DNA of 64,000 bases from Bin87 sp965207585 (GCA_965207585.1 CBDBMT010000003.1:1426001-1490000), one strand, 5' to 3'; positions 50,454 through 59,822 are shown, counted from the first letter of the stretch. A program made the numbers and translations. Notes: generated by a model not told the origin, from the sequence alone.

Positions 50454-50755
50454 TGGAAGCAAGGCCGCGGCAACCAACCTGCCGCCTCGTCGCCGGTGGC
50501 GACCGTCGTCGCCTTCGTGAGCGGCAGTTTTCAGCGTGGCGCGAGCGTTTCCGCCGCCCGATCCGGCGTCTCTCGCTGGTCAACGTGGCGACCCGCCAGT
50601 TCGCTCATACCCAGGTGCTGGGCCGAAGTGACCGGACGGGGCAACACGGAATTGACCACCGACCTTTTCGGTGGATCGGGGCTGGTGCTACTAATGGCGT
50701 ACTCACGCGGGGATGCGTATGGTCGGTGGGGCCCGCCGGATGCTGACCCGGTCTA

Positions 50756-51118
50756 TTACCGTCGGTTTTGTCGGCGGCGGTGCCAGGCCCGGCAGATCCG
50801 CCAGGTCGCGACCGCGCCGGCCGCTCCGACGATGACGCTCACCATGATGTTCCAGAAGATGAGAGTTTCATCATCCAGGTAAGCGCCGAAAAATATTCCC
50901 AGTGTGGAAAGTAGGAGGCAAGTAGCATAGGCTGCTATGCCCATGGCCACACCCAGCATGGTTGCCGGGAAAGAGTTGAGGCTGTGCATCGCGCGGGCGC
51001 ACAGCACTCCGGTAACAACGCTGGGTAGGAAGGACAGGGCGCAGCCCACAGCGAAGATGAACAAAGCGGCGGCAATAAAGCCATCGAGTTGGGGGCTAAG
51101 TGTCGGCGTCAAGTTCAT
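50756..51118 (-). CDS. Small membrane protein
   Basis: 120 residues, ATG 51118, weak SD. Three predicted membrane helices: FIAAALFIFAVGCALSFLPS (about 14-33), a long hydrophobic stretch around LGVAMGIAAYATCLLLSTLG (about 55-78) and IFWNIMVSVIVGAAGAVATW (about 87-106), then a strongly basic tail (RAWHRRRQNRR) that should be cytoplasmic. No family recognised. It lies between the repeat-containing gap and the Cas4-like gene. Confidence 0.65.
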   Translation of the reverse strand: MNLTPTLSPQLDGFIAAALFIFAVGCALSFLPSVVTGVLCARAMHSLNSFPATMLGVAMGIAAYATCLLLSTLGIFFGAYLDDETLIFWNIMVSVIVGAAGAVATWRICRAWHRRRQNRR

Positions 51119-51399
51119 CGAAGGGCTCTCAACAAGTCAAGTATGGGCGGCGTGAAGTAGGGATAACTTTGACACCCGTACCCAAAGTGCAGGCTGCGCC
51201 GATTGTGGTTACAGAATTAACTGAGCGGATGGTTCGACAGGGTCACCCAGGGGCGAGAAGGGCCGCAGTCAGCCTGGAACTTCGCGCTGGCTTTTCTACC
51301 TGAGGTGCTGCCGGCGGCCGTCCGGGCGGCCTCTGACGCAGAAATTCGCTGCATCTGGCGACGGTAGGAAACCGGCCGCTCCGTCGTGAGTGGCAACTT

Positions 51400-52050
51400 T
51401 CAGAAGTCGTCGGTGGTTCCGCCTGCTGGCTCTAGGGCCACGTCCACGCGTTCAGGGCAGTCGGCGGCCGTGAGTTTGCAGAAACTGCACTCCTGTGCGC
51501 TGGGCACTCGCCTTGGCGGAGTGTCGGCCGCCAGCCGCCGGATCAGGGACCCGAGTTCCTCGATGAACTGTCCGGGCCGTGCTCCTAGCGGGATTCGCAC
51601 CGTGTGGGACGGGCAGATGACCTCGGCGCCAATTCGAACGTTCCCGTACTGCGGGAGGGCTAGGGGCAGAGCGTACTGGTAGGTCATGACCTGGACGCGG
51701 TGCCGGGGCCGTTCCTGACTGGTCTTGACATCAATGATGGTGGCGTCGCGGTCGTCGAGTACGACGAGGTCGGGCTGGCCGGCCAGTGTGGCGGACTTCC
51801 CTCGCAGCCGGAAGGCGTTCTGAGCTTCGACGAAGCCTTGGTGGCCATCGTCTTCCCACTCTTGCCGTTGTTGGTTCAGCAGCGCCGTGTGGCGCATCGG
51901 CCACTGGGCTTGGTCGAAGTTGGAGGGCTGTCTCGCCCATTCGACGTAGTTGGCCTTGAACCAGACGGCCCAACCGCAGGAGTTCTCGCCGGTCAGGAGG
52001 CGGGGCAGCGAGGTGGCCCATATGTAGGGGTGTTCGCATCGCTGCGGCAT
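51400..52050 (-). CDS. Cas4/RecB-like Fe-S nuclease
   Basis: 216 residues from ATG 52050 (GGAGGAG upstream). The features fit the PD-(D/E)XK_1/Cas4 group: AGQPDLVVLDD (Asp94), ATIIDVKTSQ (Asp107-Val-Lys109), RVQVMTYQYAL with the Q120-xxx-Y124 motif, and a C-terminal cysteine group ECSFCKLTAADC (Cys188, 191, 198) that with an N-terminal Cys (5 or 25) could hold a [4Fe-4S] cluster as in Cas4 and AddB. These enzymes are 5'-3' exonucleases acting in spacer acquisition, repair or mobile elements. No cas1, cas2 or CRISPR array is in the window, so it is a stand-alone Cas4-like protein. A relic of a second copy lies at 8775-8955. Confidence 0.85.
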   Translation of the reverse strand: MPQRCEHPYIWATSLPRLLTGENSCGWAVWFKANYVEWARQPSNFDQAQWPMRHTALLNQQRQEWEDDGHQGFVEAQNAFRLRGKSATLAGQPDLVVLDDRDATIIDVKTSQERPRHRVQVMTYQYALPLALPQYGNVRIGAEVICPSHTVRIPLGARPGQFIEELGSLIRRLAADTPPRRVPSAQECSFCKLTAADCPERVDVALEPAGGTTDDF

Positions 52051-52350
52051 GGCACGGCTCCTCCAGGTTAGGTAGCCGTCGTCAGCCTGACGTGAGTTTA
52101 GGCGTTGGCCGTGGTTTCGCGCTACGGCCTGCTGTCATCAATTCGTCCGGGGGCGAAGGTGCTTGGGAGTCTCCTCAGGCGGGGCTCGGGCCTGCCCCGT
52201 GACCACAGGCAAAGACTGGGTACGCCTCAGCAGAGACGGGCGGAGACGCGGGGAATTGATGGAAGGGGTGCTGTGGGCTCACGGGGTTTGTGCTTGGCGT
52301 TGGACGTGTGGACGGTCTAGTCGGCGTCGATGAGATTGAACGGTCGGGTG
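52051..52350. other. Intergenic stretch, no gene seen
   Basis: 300 bases between two minus-strand genes. No open frame with protein character. It should hold the promoter for the Cas4-like gene and the end of the DUF2971 transcript; no T-tailed hairpin noticed. Confidence 0.35.
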
Positions 52351-54063
52351 TCAGTACCTCGACCCGACGGTGCGCTGAATCCTGAACGCGTGGGCTGACA
52401 CTCGTTGAACCAGGAGGCCCTTCTTGTTGTCTCCGCGTGCTACCTCAACTGCCCGTGCGAGGTCTGCGTCCCGGGTGTTGTCCCCGCGGTGGATCTCTCT
52501 GATTGCCTCCGGCGGCAGGTCTATCACCTTGACGGGCCAGCAGTTCTCGTCCTTCTTCCCGGTGTCCCGGGTGTTGTCGAGGTCAACCAGCAGTCGCACT
52601 TCCTTCTCGTAGGACCAGGACGTCCCCTTGACGAACAGCAGTGGGGACAATGACTTCCATCCTGCTCCCATCTCCGCCAGGTTCACTGTGGCGATAACCG
52701 AAAAACTGTTCGGGGTCTCGCATTGTCTGATCTGCTCCTGCAAGCGCTCCCGGTTAAAGAAACTCAACTGGATGCTGTTGCCGCTCGCCGGTCGGTAGGT
52801 GGGAGCCATTTCCGAGTAGAGCATGGGCCTCAGGGCAAAGCCTAGGCTGTGTAGCGTCTCCGTGTCGTAACCTGCGACTATTCCGGTGTTCCGGGAGTAG
52901 TGGGCCCACATCGTGGGCACGAGCGGATCTGTAGTCAATGAGACGACCCCCACATGCGGGGTCAGGTAGTCCTGAATAAACGTGGACAGCCGCAGGTCGC
53001 CGTAGCTCACCGACCGCCTCAACAGGTCCTCCCACTCTGGAGTAATTTCCAGGTGTTCGCCCAGCTTGGATTGCACCAAGGCCAGGAACTGGAGGATTTC
53101 CATCTGGTCGTCGGTGTTCATTGTTTCGACGCTGCATTCCATGTCGTCGTTCAGGGCGCGCAACTGGGTGGCTCGGAGACTGTTGGGCGCTCCCGACCCG
53201 ATTAGATGCCTGGGTATGTACTTGTACAGGATCTCCGGTATTTCGGGTTCGCCCCGCACCACCTTTGCCGCGCACTCATCAGACTGGTGTCGCTCACGCC
53301 AGTGAGCGAGTATGGCATCCATGGATGCCATCACGGTTTGACGTGCTTCTCTGGGTAGTCGGCCCAGTTGCTCGGCGGTTCCGATTGCATCCGCCATCAG
53401 CCTTAGTTTGACCTGCTCGCTGCACGGGTGGTAACGCCCTTCGATCTGGCAGTAGTGCCTCTGGGCTACCAGGCGGTTGACCCTGTTGACGGCAGCCGCG
53501 CGTGCAGCGGAGATTTCGTCCGCTGTGGGCGGCACGATGGGTGTCGGCAATCTGGCCGCTACTTCCTGCGGTGGCGGAGGGGGAGTTCTTTGGTCGTTTT
53601 CCCGCCTGCGGGCTTGCTCGCGGTTGACGACCGCCTCTTCCAGACTGCGGATGTAGTTGCGGTGCCACACGTTCTCGGATCTGTTCGCTCGGCGGTTTGT
53701 TTCTTCGAGCAGGCCGAAGTCGGAGCAGTAGGTGACGTCCAGCCTGCCCTTGCCCGCGTGGCAGCCGCATCCATCCGGGAGCGTGTCGCACCATGCGTAC
53801 GGGCCTTCCGCCAGGCGGAAATCGTGATCGTCCCAGCCAGTCGGGAGACTGTCCTTGACTTCGTCCCAGTTGAAGATGTGCTCGACGCGCTCGGAGAGCC
53901 GGAAAGGGAGGGAGAAGGACGGTTCGTACTGGTCTTTGGTCGTGCCGCCGAATCTGGCCTGGAGCATCGGATACGCGGGCCGGTCCCGCTCTGGGTCGCC
54001 CGAAGTCTGCACTTTCATCCACATCGACGGACTTTCGAACACGACCTCGTACAGATGGTACAC
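52351..54063 (-). CDS. DUF2971 protein with a long Cys-containing N-terminal region
   Basis: 570 residues starting with GTG 54063, fixed by AGGAG six bases upstream (VYHLYEVVFESPSMW); the longer open frame has no support. The C-terminal 290 residues have the DUF2971 pattern: LYKYIPRHLIGS, LRATQLRALNDDMEC, VVSLTTDPLVPTMWAHYSRN with GIVAGYDTE, and WSYEKEVRLLVDLDN. DUF2971 is widespread in variable regions and beside defence genes; its activity is unknown. The N-terminal half is unusual: CDTLPDGCGCHAGKGR and DVTYCSDFG give a Cys cluster, followed by an Arg/Pro linker (ARRRENDQRTPPPPPQE) and a helical part with HYCQIEGRYHPCSEQ. This suggests a metal-binding or DNA-contacting half fused to DUF2971. 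Confidence 0.75.
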   Translation of the reverse strand: MYHLYEVVFESPSMWMKVQTSGDPERDRPAYPMLQARFGGTTKDQYEPSFSLPFRLSERVEHIFNWDEVKDSLPTGWDDHDFRLAEGPYAWCDTLPDGCGCHAGKGRLDVTYCSDFGLLEETNRRANRSENVWHRNYIRSLEEAVVNREQARRRENDQRTPPPPPQEVAARLPTPIVPPTADEISAARAAAVNRVNRLVAQRHYCQIEGRYHPCSEQVKLRLMADAIGTAEQLGRLPREARQTVMASMDAILAHWRERHQSDECAAKVVRGEPEIPEILYKYIPRHLIGSGAPNSLRATQLRALNDDMECSVETMNTDDQMEILQFLALVQSKLGEHLEITPEWEDLLRRSVSYGDLRLSTFIQDYLTPHVGVVSLTTDPLVPTMWAHYSRNTGIVAGYDTETLHSLGFALRPMLYSEMAPTYRPASGNSIQLSFFNRERLQEQIRQCETPNSFSVIATVNLAEMGAGWKSLSPLLFVKGTSWSYEKEVRLLVDLDNTRDTGKKDENCWPVKVIDLPPEAIREIHRGDNTRDADLARAVEVARGDNKKGLLVQRVSAHAFRIQRTVGSRY

Positions 54064-54310
54064 GGATTTCTCCTGATGAGCCTTGGTGGGAGTGGTGCCG
54101 CGATGACGTACCACCGGGTGATGCCCGCGGTCATCTTCGTTTGAGTCTACAGCCAGTCGTGCGGTCGTGCCACGGGCGGTTGTCATCAATTTGCTGAGGT
54201 ACTGCGCCGCGAATGGCGGTAGGTCGGACGTGTGGCTGTGTCTCGCTCCCGGGCTAATCGGCTCGTGTCGACGGTAACGTCGACGTGAACCGAGCAGAAG
54301 GGGGTGAGTC

Positions 54311-57300
54311 ATGAAGTCAGCCAAGTGGATGCGGACGGGGGTACTGGTCATCGCGTTGTCGTCCGTCGTGGGGGTCATGGGGGTGCTGGCGTGCGGGCCA
54401 TCGGCGCCGGCGCAGCCGTCTGGGAACGGTAACGCGGTGGCAGAGAATGTGTCGGCGCCGGCGACTGAGGCACCGTTTGCGGTGCAACAGTCCGATGATG
54501 GGGACCGTAACGGTGGGGAGGACGAGTCAACTGAAACGCCGACGCCGACTGCTACCCGCTACATCCCGCCCACGGCGGATCCGTCGCTTTGCGAGAACGA
54601 TTACATCATGACGTACAACCATGAGGAAAATCGGATCGTGCGAGGGGCCTTGGTCGGCACGCGTTGTCCGCCGGATGGTGACCCCAAGGTCGGGCACCTG
54701 TTGCGTAGGCAGTACAACCAGGCCATGCGGAAAAGTGCTGCGCGTGGAGCGCGTGGGGAAACGGGCGTAGCTGAGGATTTCCCACATCTGGATCTGATGG
54801 TCCAAACCACCACGGCAGCAGCGGCTACCGCTGTGGAGAAGCTTTTCAAGTCCAGCGGGGTCCGGAAGGTATCCGTGGTTGGTTCCTCCATCTATGCCAA
54901 GGTTGACATCGGGTTGGTCCCGCAGCTTTTGGCGATTGAGGGGGTTGAACACGTTGACGCGCCTCCGATGTTCTTACAGACTCGGGATCCTCGGCCGCAA
55001 CGCTTGGAGGGTTGGCGGCACGAAAGCGACTTGGTTCTCCGGTATATGGCCGTTGCCCGTGAGAACCGGTCCCGAGAGCAGCGCGGCGAACCGCCAGTGT
55101 CAGAGTATCCCGATGTCCGAGTTCTGATTACCGTGCACATCGATTTCGTTGACGGTGTTGTTGAGTTCCTGGAGGCCAACAGTGGCGAGAACATCACTTG
55201 GACGAAGGGTGAGCGGGACGTGTTTGGCGGTGGAGAGGGGACCGTCAAGGTTGATATGAGCTTGGAATTGATGCGGCACTTCAGAGCGCAGCCCGGCATC
55301 CTGAACATCGAGGAGATCAAGTCCGGTTCGGATTCACCGGATGGTCCGACTGGACGATCCATGGGAAGTGACACCAAGCGTCAAGCGCCTGCGACGACAC
55401 TTACGCCGACTCCGGCTGTCGAGGTAATGCGTGCTGATCAGTGGCACCGCGCCGGTTTTGCCGGAGGCGGCGTCGCGGTCGCGGTGATTGACGCTGGCTT
55501 TGAGAATTTCGAGGCACGGGTTCTTCCGTTGTTGTCGGAGCCGGTCCATTTTCGTTGCTACTACGTGTCGGGTACGGATGTTTTGCTTGAGAGTGGGGTG
55601 CTATCGCCGGCAGGTTCCAGCGTTCAGCCAACGGGCGATTTTTCGAAGTGTGAGAACGGTGATTCTCATGGCACCGACGTGGCGATGGGTCTGGCGGAGA
55701 TTGCGCCCGGCGTGAAACTCTACATTTCGAATCCCGACGTGGATCAGCGCGTTGAGGTCTTGAACTGGCTGACTCGGGGTGTGCGGGACGACGTGAAGAT
55801 TCTCAACATTTCGATAGATCAATTGTGGGACGGACCTGGTAACGGCAACGTGGGGATTGATTTTAAGAGGCAAAGCAGGTTATTGAGCGTGGTGGATACA
55901 GCCGTCAGGGAAGGGATTCTGGTTGTTGGCGTGTCTGGCAACTCTGGTAACGGCACTTGGTTCAGATACGACCGCGCTGACGTCACCACCGGTACGCCAA
56001 AACTCGTTCGGATGGACTCGAGGAGTACCAACATCTGTGTCCCGATTGTCGTGGCACGTGATGAACACAACACGTTCCAGTTGCGGTGGAAGGATTCTTG
56101 GCCAAAGGTTGCCGCTGAGTCAGGGGGAACTCCAGTGGCAGGGGCATCGACTGACCTCAACTTGGTGTTGTTGAGACCGGTTGGTTCGGGGTATGTCGCG
56201 GTGAACGATCCAGATTTGATGAATGTGAATCTTCCACAGAGTGGCGGTGTAGGTCATCTCCCGCTGGAGGTTTTGAGCATCCCGGCCAATGCAGTCCCGG
56301 CTGGGAACTACTGCATTGGCGTTGAGTTTGTCTCCGGATCCAGCGTGGGATGGGTCCAATTGCAAAAGTTTGACGGCCTTGCGTCGTTTCCGTACTGGTC
56401 ACCTGGGCACAGCATCGGAAATCCTGGGGAGAGCGCGAACGATGGGATGCTGACGGTGGGGGCTACCGACGACATGGGGATGGATGTCTTTGATTTCAGC
56501 GGTAAAGGGCCCGCTCCTGAGCCTACGGGCCGCCAAGTGCTAGACTTCGTCGCTCCCGGTTTCAACCCTAATGATGAAAACGATTACGGCACCAGTTTCG
56601 CTGCGCCGCGCGTGGCTGGTCTTGCGGCGCTCGTCATCGGCGCGCTGGGCGACCGGCCGGAGTTCGACGAGCCCCATGAGATCGCGCAGTACCTGAAGGA
56701 ATACGGGTCGGCCCAAAGGGGTTCGACATCTGGGTGCAACCACGACTGGGGTTGTGGGTTTGCGATTGCGCCTGCCCTTGCTCCGCCCACCGATTTGGAG
56801 CTTGAGCATGACGGTAGTTGTGGCATCCTGCGGGTGACGAGCGATTTGCCGACGCCTCCGTTCCGGGCGCGGAAGTCCGACTACGTCTACGACCTCAAGG
56901 AGGTCGGGACGCTGGACAGGGATGTTTCGACTTTGAGGGTGGGCCGTAATTTTCGTTCCACAACCGGCGATCTGCGTGGTCGTTTCGCTGGCGGCAAGAC
57001 GTATGATGTCAGGGCATACGGGTGTGCCCTTGGCGTGCCCGGCAAGCGGCTCTGCGGAGCGGTGAGTGAGACGTCCAACCAGGTCACTCTTCCGCAAACG
57101 GTTTGCAAGCCGAAGGAAACTCGGAACATCGGTGGTCGTAGGATTCATACGCTCATTTGGAATTTGGAACCCAACGCCACTGCGTATGAAGTCGAGGAGC
57201 GTGTTGACGGTCAGTACAGGCCTGTCTCCAATGTCAAGAACGGTTACGTGGTCGTTGAGGGGCGGAACTTTCGCCAGAGCTACTCCTACCGTGTTCGGGC

Positions 57301-58282
57301 GAAGGGGCCGTCCGGTGACTCTGCCTGGGCGTACTTTCCATCCGTGAGGAACACTGGGAGCAGTCCGTCGAAGCCGACTGTGGCCGACATTTCTTCCGAC
57401 GACTCTTTGACGCAGAGCGACGGGTTGCTTCGCTGGTACCGTGGAGCTCATGATGCGCTTTACGAGGTCAGCGTTTTCGACGAAACCAGCAGGGATTGGC
57501 GGACGTTGCCGTTCCGTCCTGCGGGTTGGAGTGAAGAGTACGAGGTGGAGTTTGAGTACGGTCCACAGTCGGTCCTTGACCCTGGTCCGGTGGTCATTGG
57601 CAAGCTGACGGGCTTGGTGCCTGGTACGGATTACCAGGTACGGGTCCGATCTAGGAGCGGGAATGTGGTCTCGGATTGGAGCGACACCGTCACCGTGACG
57701 ACGCTCGGCACTCGGCCGCCGAATGCTTTGAAGACTCCGCCTTCGGGTCTGACCACGAATGTCAGCGGGCCTGACGTCAACCTGTCGTGGACGGCGGGAG
57801 AAAACCCCAACTACGTTCACCAGTTGGTGAGGCGCCGCGTGGTGGGCGTTAGCCCGTTGGCTTGGACGGACGTCCAGGTTGGCGTTGAAGTTGCCGAGTA
57901 CGTCGATACCACGGCTGCTGCGGGCACGGAGTACGTGTATCTCATCAGGGCCGTGAAGGCGAGTGGGGGCACCACGGACAGCAAGGGGTCCTCGATCTTG
58001 GTGCCGCCGGCGCCGAGGAATCTCGCGGCGACGGTGACGGGGACGACTGTGAGCCTGACCTGGGATGCCCACAACAACCCGAATCACGAGAGGCAGGTGC
58101 TGCTGAGGCGGGTGGCGGGCGGGCGCCCCGTCAGTTGGACGGAGTTCAGCGTTGGGCTCAACGACACGTCGTATTCTGACACGACGGTAGTCTCTGGGAC
58201 GAAGTACATCTACCGCGTGAGGGTCGTGGGCCCGAACTGGAAAGATCTGGACAGCCAACCCGTGGCGGTGACGGTGCCGTAG
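54311..58282 (+). CDS. Subtilisin-like serine protease lipoprotein with FnIII domains
   Basis: 1,323 residues, ATG 54311 with AGGGGG seven bases upstream. Lipoprotein signal (VLVIALSSVVGVMGVLAC, Cys28) and a Thr/Pro linker. Two prodomain-like units (about 155-225 and 265-340, the second reading ITVHIDFVDGVVEFLEANSG) precede the S8 catalytic domain with Asp394 (VAVIDAGF), His453 (GDSHGTDVA), oxyanion Asn544 (SGNSGN) and Ser762 (YGTSFAAPRVAGLAAL). An insert of about 150 residues sits between Asn and Ser. The C-terminal 480 residues hold a Cys-containing beta domain and three to four FnIII domains (LTTNVSGPDVNLSWTAG; LAATVTGTTVSLTWDAH). All catalytic residues are present, so it should be an active envelope-anchored protease. 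A hairpin terminator follows. Confidence 0.92.
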   Translation: MKSAKWMRTGVLVIALSSVVGVMGVLACGPSAPAQPSGNGNAVAENVSAPATEAPFAVQQSDDGDRNGGEDESTETPTPTATRYIPPTADPSLCENDYIMTYNHEENRIVRGALVGTRCPPDGDPKVGHLLRRQYNQAMRKSAARGARGETGVAEDFPHLDLMVQTTTAAAATAVEKLFKSSGVRKVSVVGSSIYAKVDIGLVPQLLAIEGVEHVDAPPMFLQTRDPRPQRLEGWRHESDLVLRYMAVARENRSREQRGEPPVSEYPDVRVLITVHIDFVDGVVEFLEANSGENITWTKGERDVFGGGEGTVKVDMSLELMRHFRAQPGILNIEEIKSGSDSPDGPTGRSMGSDTKRQAPATTLTPTPAVEVMRADQWHRAGFAGGGVAVAVIDAGFENFEARVLPLLSEPVHFRCYYVSGTDVLLESGVLSPAGSSVQPTGDFSKCENGDSHGTDVAMGLAEIAPGVKLYISNPDVDQRVEVLNWLTRGVRDDVKILNISIDQLWDGPGNGNVGIDFKRQSRLLSVVDTAVREGILVVGVSGNSGNGTWFRYDRADVTTGTPKLVRMDSRSTNICVPIVVARDEHNTFQLRWKDSWPKVAAESGGTPVAGASTDLNLVLLRPVGSGYVAVNDPDLMNVNLPQSGGVGHLPLEVLSIPANAVPAGNYCIGVEFVSGSSVGWVQLQKFDGLASFPYWSPGHSIGNPGESANDGMLTVGATDDMGMDVFDFSGKGPAPEPTGRQVLDFVAPGFNPNDENDYGTSFAAPRVAGLAALVIGALGDRPEFDEPHEIAQYLKEYGSAQRGSTSGCNHDWGCGFAIAPALAPPTDLELEHDGSCGILRVTSDLPTPPFRARKSDYVYDLKEVGTLDRDVSTLRVGRNFRSTTGDLRGRFAGGKTYDVRAYGCALGVPGKRLCGAVSETSNQVTLPQTVCKPKETRNIGGRRIHTLIWNLEPNATAYEVEERVDGQYRPVSNVKNGYVVVEGRNFRQSYSYRVRAKGPSGDSAWAYFPSVRNTGSSPSKPTVADISSDDSLTQSDGLLRWYRGAHDALYEVSVFDETSRDWRTLPFRPAGWSEEYEVEFEYGPQSVLDPGPVVIGKLTGLVPGTDYQVRVRSRSGNVVSDWSDTVTVTTLGTRPPNALKTPPSGLTTNVSGPDVNLSWTAGENPNYVHQLVRRRVVGVSPLAWTDVQVGVEVAEYVDTTAAAGTEYVYLIRAVKASGGTTDSKGSSILVPPAPRNLAATVTGTTVSLTWDAHNNPNHERQVLLRRVAGGRPVSWTEFSVGLNDTSYSDTTVVSGTKYIYRVRVVGPNWKDLDSQPVAVTVP

Positions 58283-58339
58283 GCACTTTGTGTTGAATGC
58301 TTGAAGCGGCGTCGAGACGGACTGGTGCAGAAAATCCGC

Positions 58340-58384
58340 ATCATATCGGGCGGCGGGGCATCACGCCCCGCCGCCCGATATGAT
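58340..58384. terminator. Perfect 20-bp hairpin between convergent genes
   Basis: Arms 58340-58359 and 58365-58384 are perfect inverted repeats with a 5-base loop (ATCAC). It lies 57 bases after the protease stop and 27 bases beyond the stop of the minus-strand gene at 58412, so it can act on both strands. There is no T tract on either side. Confidence 0.75.
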
Positions 58385-58411
58385 GGCCAGTCGTCGCCTT
58401 GGCGGGCCTCG

Positions 58412-58951
58412 TCATGGCCAGCCGTAGTCAGCGTCGGCGTAGTTCTCCTGTATAGCCGTCCAGCGCTCGAGTTCGGCGTAGTGCGCGGCTTCCAGAAGTT
58501 CTGTGAGTGCCACGCGGGTTTCGGAGTCGGAGCGGCCTGACAGTCGGCAGATTTCGGTCGTGTCCACGCCGGAGTAGTGCATCTCGAGGAGCCACTCGTG
58601 GAAGGCTTCGTCGGCGTTCTCGTTGGAGCCTTTCATGCCGCGGCGGCTGGCTTCTTCCAGCAGGAGGTCGGAGTAGTACTCTGGCCAGCCGGTCCGGCGG
58701 CGGATGACCTCGTGGGTATAGCCGCGGCGGCGCAGGTCGCAGTACTTCTCGAGTCCCCGGGTGAGCTGGGGCTCCTCGGTGTCGAGTTTGGGCTTGGCCC
58801 TGGGCGCGTGCCGGTCCTTGGCGTCGTGTCCGCAGTTGGAGCACGTGGTGACCACGTGGTCGCCGTCGCGCTTCGTGACGAGTTCGCGGTCGCAGTTGGG
58901 GCGACGGCACTTTGGCACCAGCCGCCGTGGCCGGCGGATCGGACCGTTCAT
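58412..58951 (-). CDS. Zinc-ribbon protein with a helical helix-turn-helix-like part
   Basis: 179 residues, ATG 58951. The N-terminal 45 residues carry four Cys in two pairs (PKCRRPNCDREL and VTTCSNCGHD), a zinc ribbon. The remainder is helical: LTRGLEKYCDLRRRGYTHEV then IRRRTGWPEYYSDLLLEEA looks like a helix-turn-helix, and a second similar unit follows (HYSGVDTTEICRLSGRSDSE then TRVALTELLEAAHY). It may therefore bind nucleic acid, perhaps as a regulator of the downstream duplicated unit, which lies on the same strand just upstream of it. No exact family recognised. Confidence 0.65.
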   Translation of the reverse strand: MNGPIRRPRRLVPKCRRPNCDRELVTKRDGDHVVTTCSNCGHDAKDRHAPRAKPKLDTEEPQLTRGLEKYCDLRRRGYTHEVIRRRTGWPEYYSDLLLEEASRRGMKGSNENADEAFHEWLLEMHYSGVDTTEICRLSGRSDSETRVALTELLEAAHYAELERWTAIQENYADADYGWP

Positions 58952-59138
58952 GTTGTCTCCCGCGCTTCCGGCCGGTCGGGTTTGCCGGAGCCTGCCGCTC
59001 GTGGCCTGCCAATTTCAGGTTGGCGGAAATCGCCTGGGGGTTGTCCTGTCGCCGAATCCGTCCGGCGATCTGGTGTCGGGGTTTTGCCGATGCTGGTCGG
59101 TGACGATTTTGTCCACCGCCAGCGGCGACTGTCATCAG

Positions 59139-59822
59139 TCAGTCGTAGTCCCGTTCCCGCGGCCAGTTGTTGAGCCATGGGATTGCCCGTTCTGGGAAGG
59201 TGCGGGAGTAGAGTTCGAAGGCGGCCTGCCAGCCCTCGCGGTCGGGCTCGGCGTTTGACGTGACGTATGCCTTCTTGCCCAGGTGGTGCTTGACCGAGAG
59301 CAGGACGGCGCTGACGAGGGTGTCGTAGTCGCGGCACTCGGTGGAGCATTCGCCGCGGTTGCCGAGGAAGTTGGAGACTCGGGGGTCGGTCAGGTCCGGC
59401 GGGTAGGTGAAGTCATCGGCGGCGTCGCCCCGGCCGTTGAAGGCGATGCGGTGGGGTTCGAACTTGGGTCCGAGTTCGGGGCAGTCTGCCGAGAGCATGA
59501 GCTTGAAGTCGCAGTTTTCGGCGAGGCGTATGGCGTCCTGGGCGACGGCGGGCGTCAGTTCGTAGCCGGCCTTGTCGATATTCCATTGGTGGGAGTAGAT
59601 GCGGGTGCGCCGGCTGCGTTCTTTGCCGTCCTCGCCGAAGTAGAGACGTTCGGCGCGTTCCTCGCGGGCCTGCAGCTTGGGGCGCATGGCCTCGACGTAC
59701 CGGGTGGCTTCGTCCCAGGCGGCTTGTTTCGAGCGGTCGGGTTCGATGAGGCCGTGGAGTTCGCTTCTTGGGGCTTCGTCGCGCTGAAGTCGGCCGTCGG
59801 GGTGGTTCGGGTTTTCCGTCAT
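59139..59822 (-). CDS. Hypothetical protein, intact copy of a duplicated unit
   Basis: 227 residues from ATG 59822, with GGAGG nine bases upstream. Its start overlaps the stop of a small upstream frame as ATGA. Conserved between this and the frameshifted copy at 60022-60716: SHQWNIDKAGYELTPAVAQD, LAENCDFKLM, RIAFNGRGDAADDFTYPPDL, GNRGECSTECRDYDTLVSAV then LLSVKHHLG, and LYSRTFPERAIPWLNNWP. A beta strand / Cys pair / helix arrangement in the middle is the most distinctive part. No known domain, signal or membrane segment. Probably cytoplasmic; function unknown. Confidence 0.7.
   Translation of the reverse strand: MTENPNHPDGRLQRDEAPRSELHGLIEPDRSKQAAWDEATRYVEAMRPKLQAREERAERLYFGEDGKERSRRTRIYSHQWNIDKAGYELTPAVAQDAIRLAENCDFKLMLSADCPELGPKFEPHRIAFNGRGDAADDFTYPPDLTDPRVSNFLGNRGECSTECRDYDTLVSAVLLSVKHHLGKKAYVTSNAEPDREGWQAAFELYSRTFPERAIPWLNNWPRERDYD

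Noticed and set aside
51400..52050. CRISPR-associated Cas4 of a CRISPR locus
   Set aside because: No repeat array, cas1 or cas2 in the window; called Cas4-like only.
56540..58258. 572-codon minus-strand frame opposite the subtilase
   Set aside because: Antisense to the protease and FnIII domains; Arg/Pro-rich translation without domain similarity.
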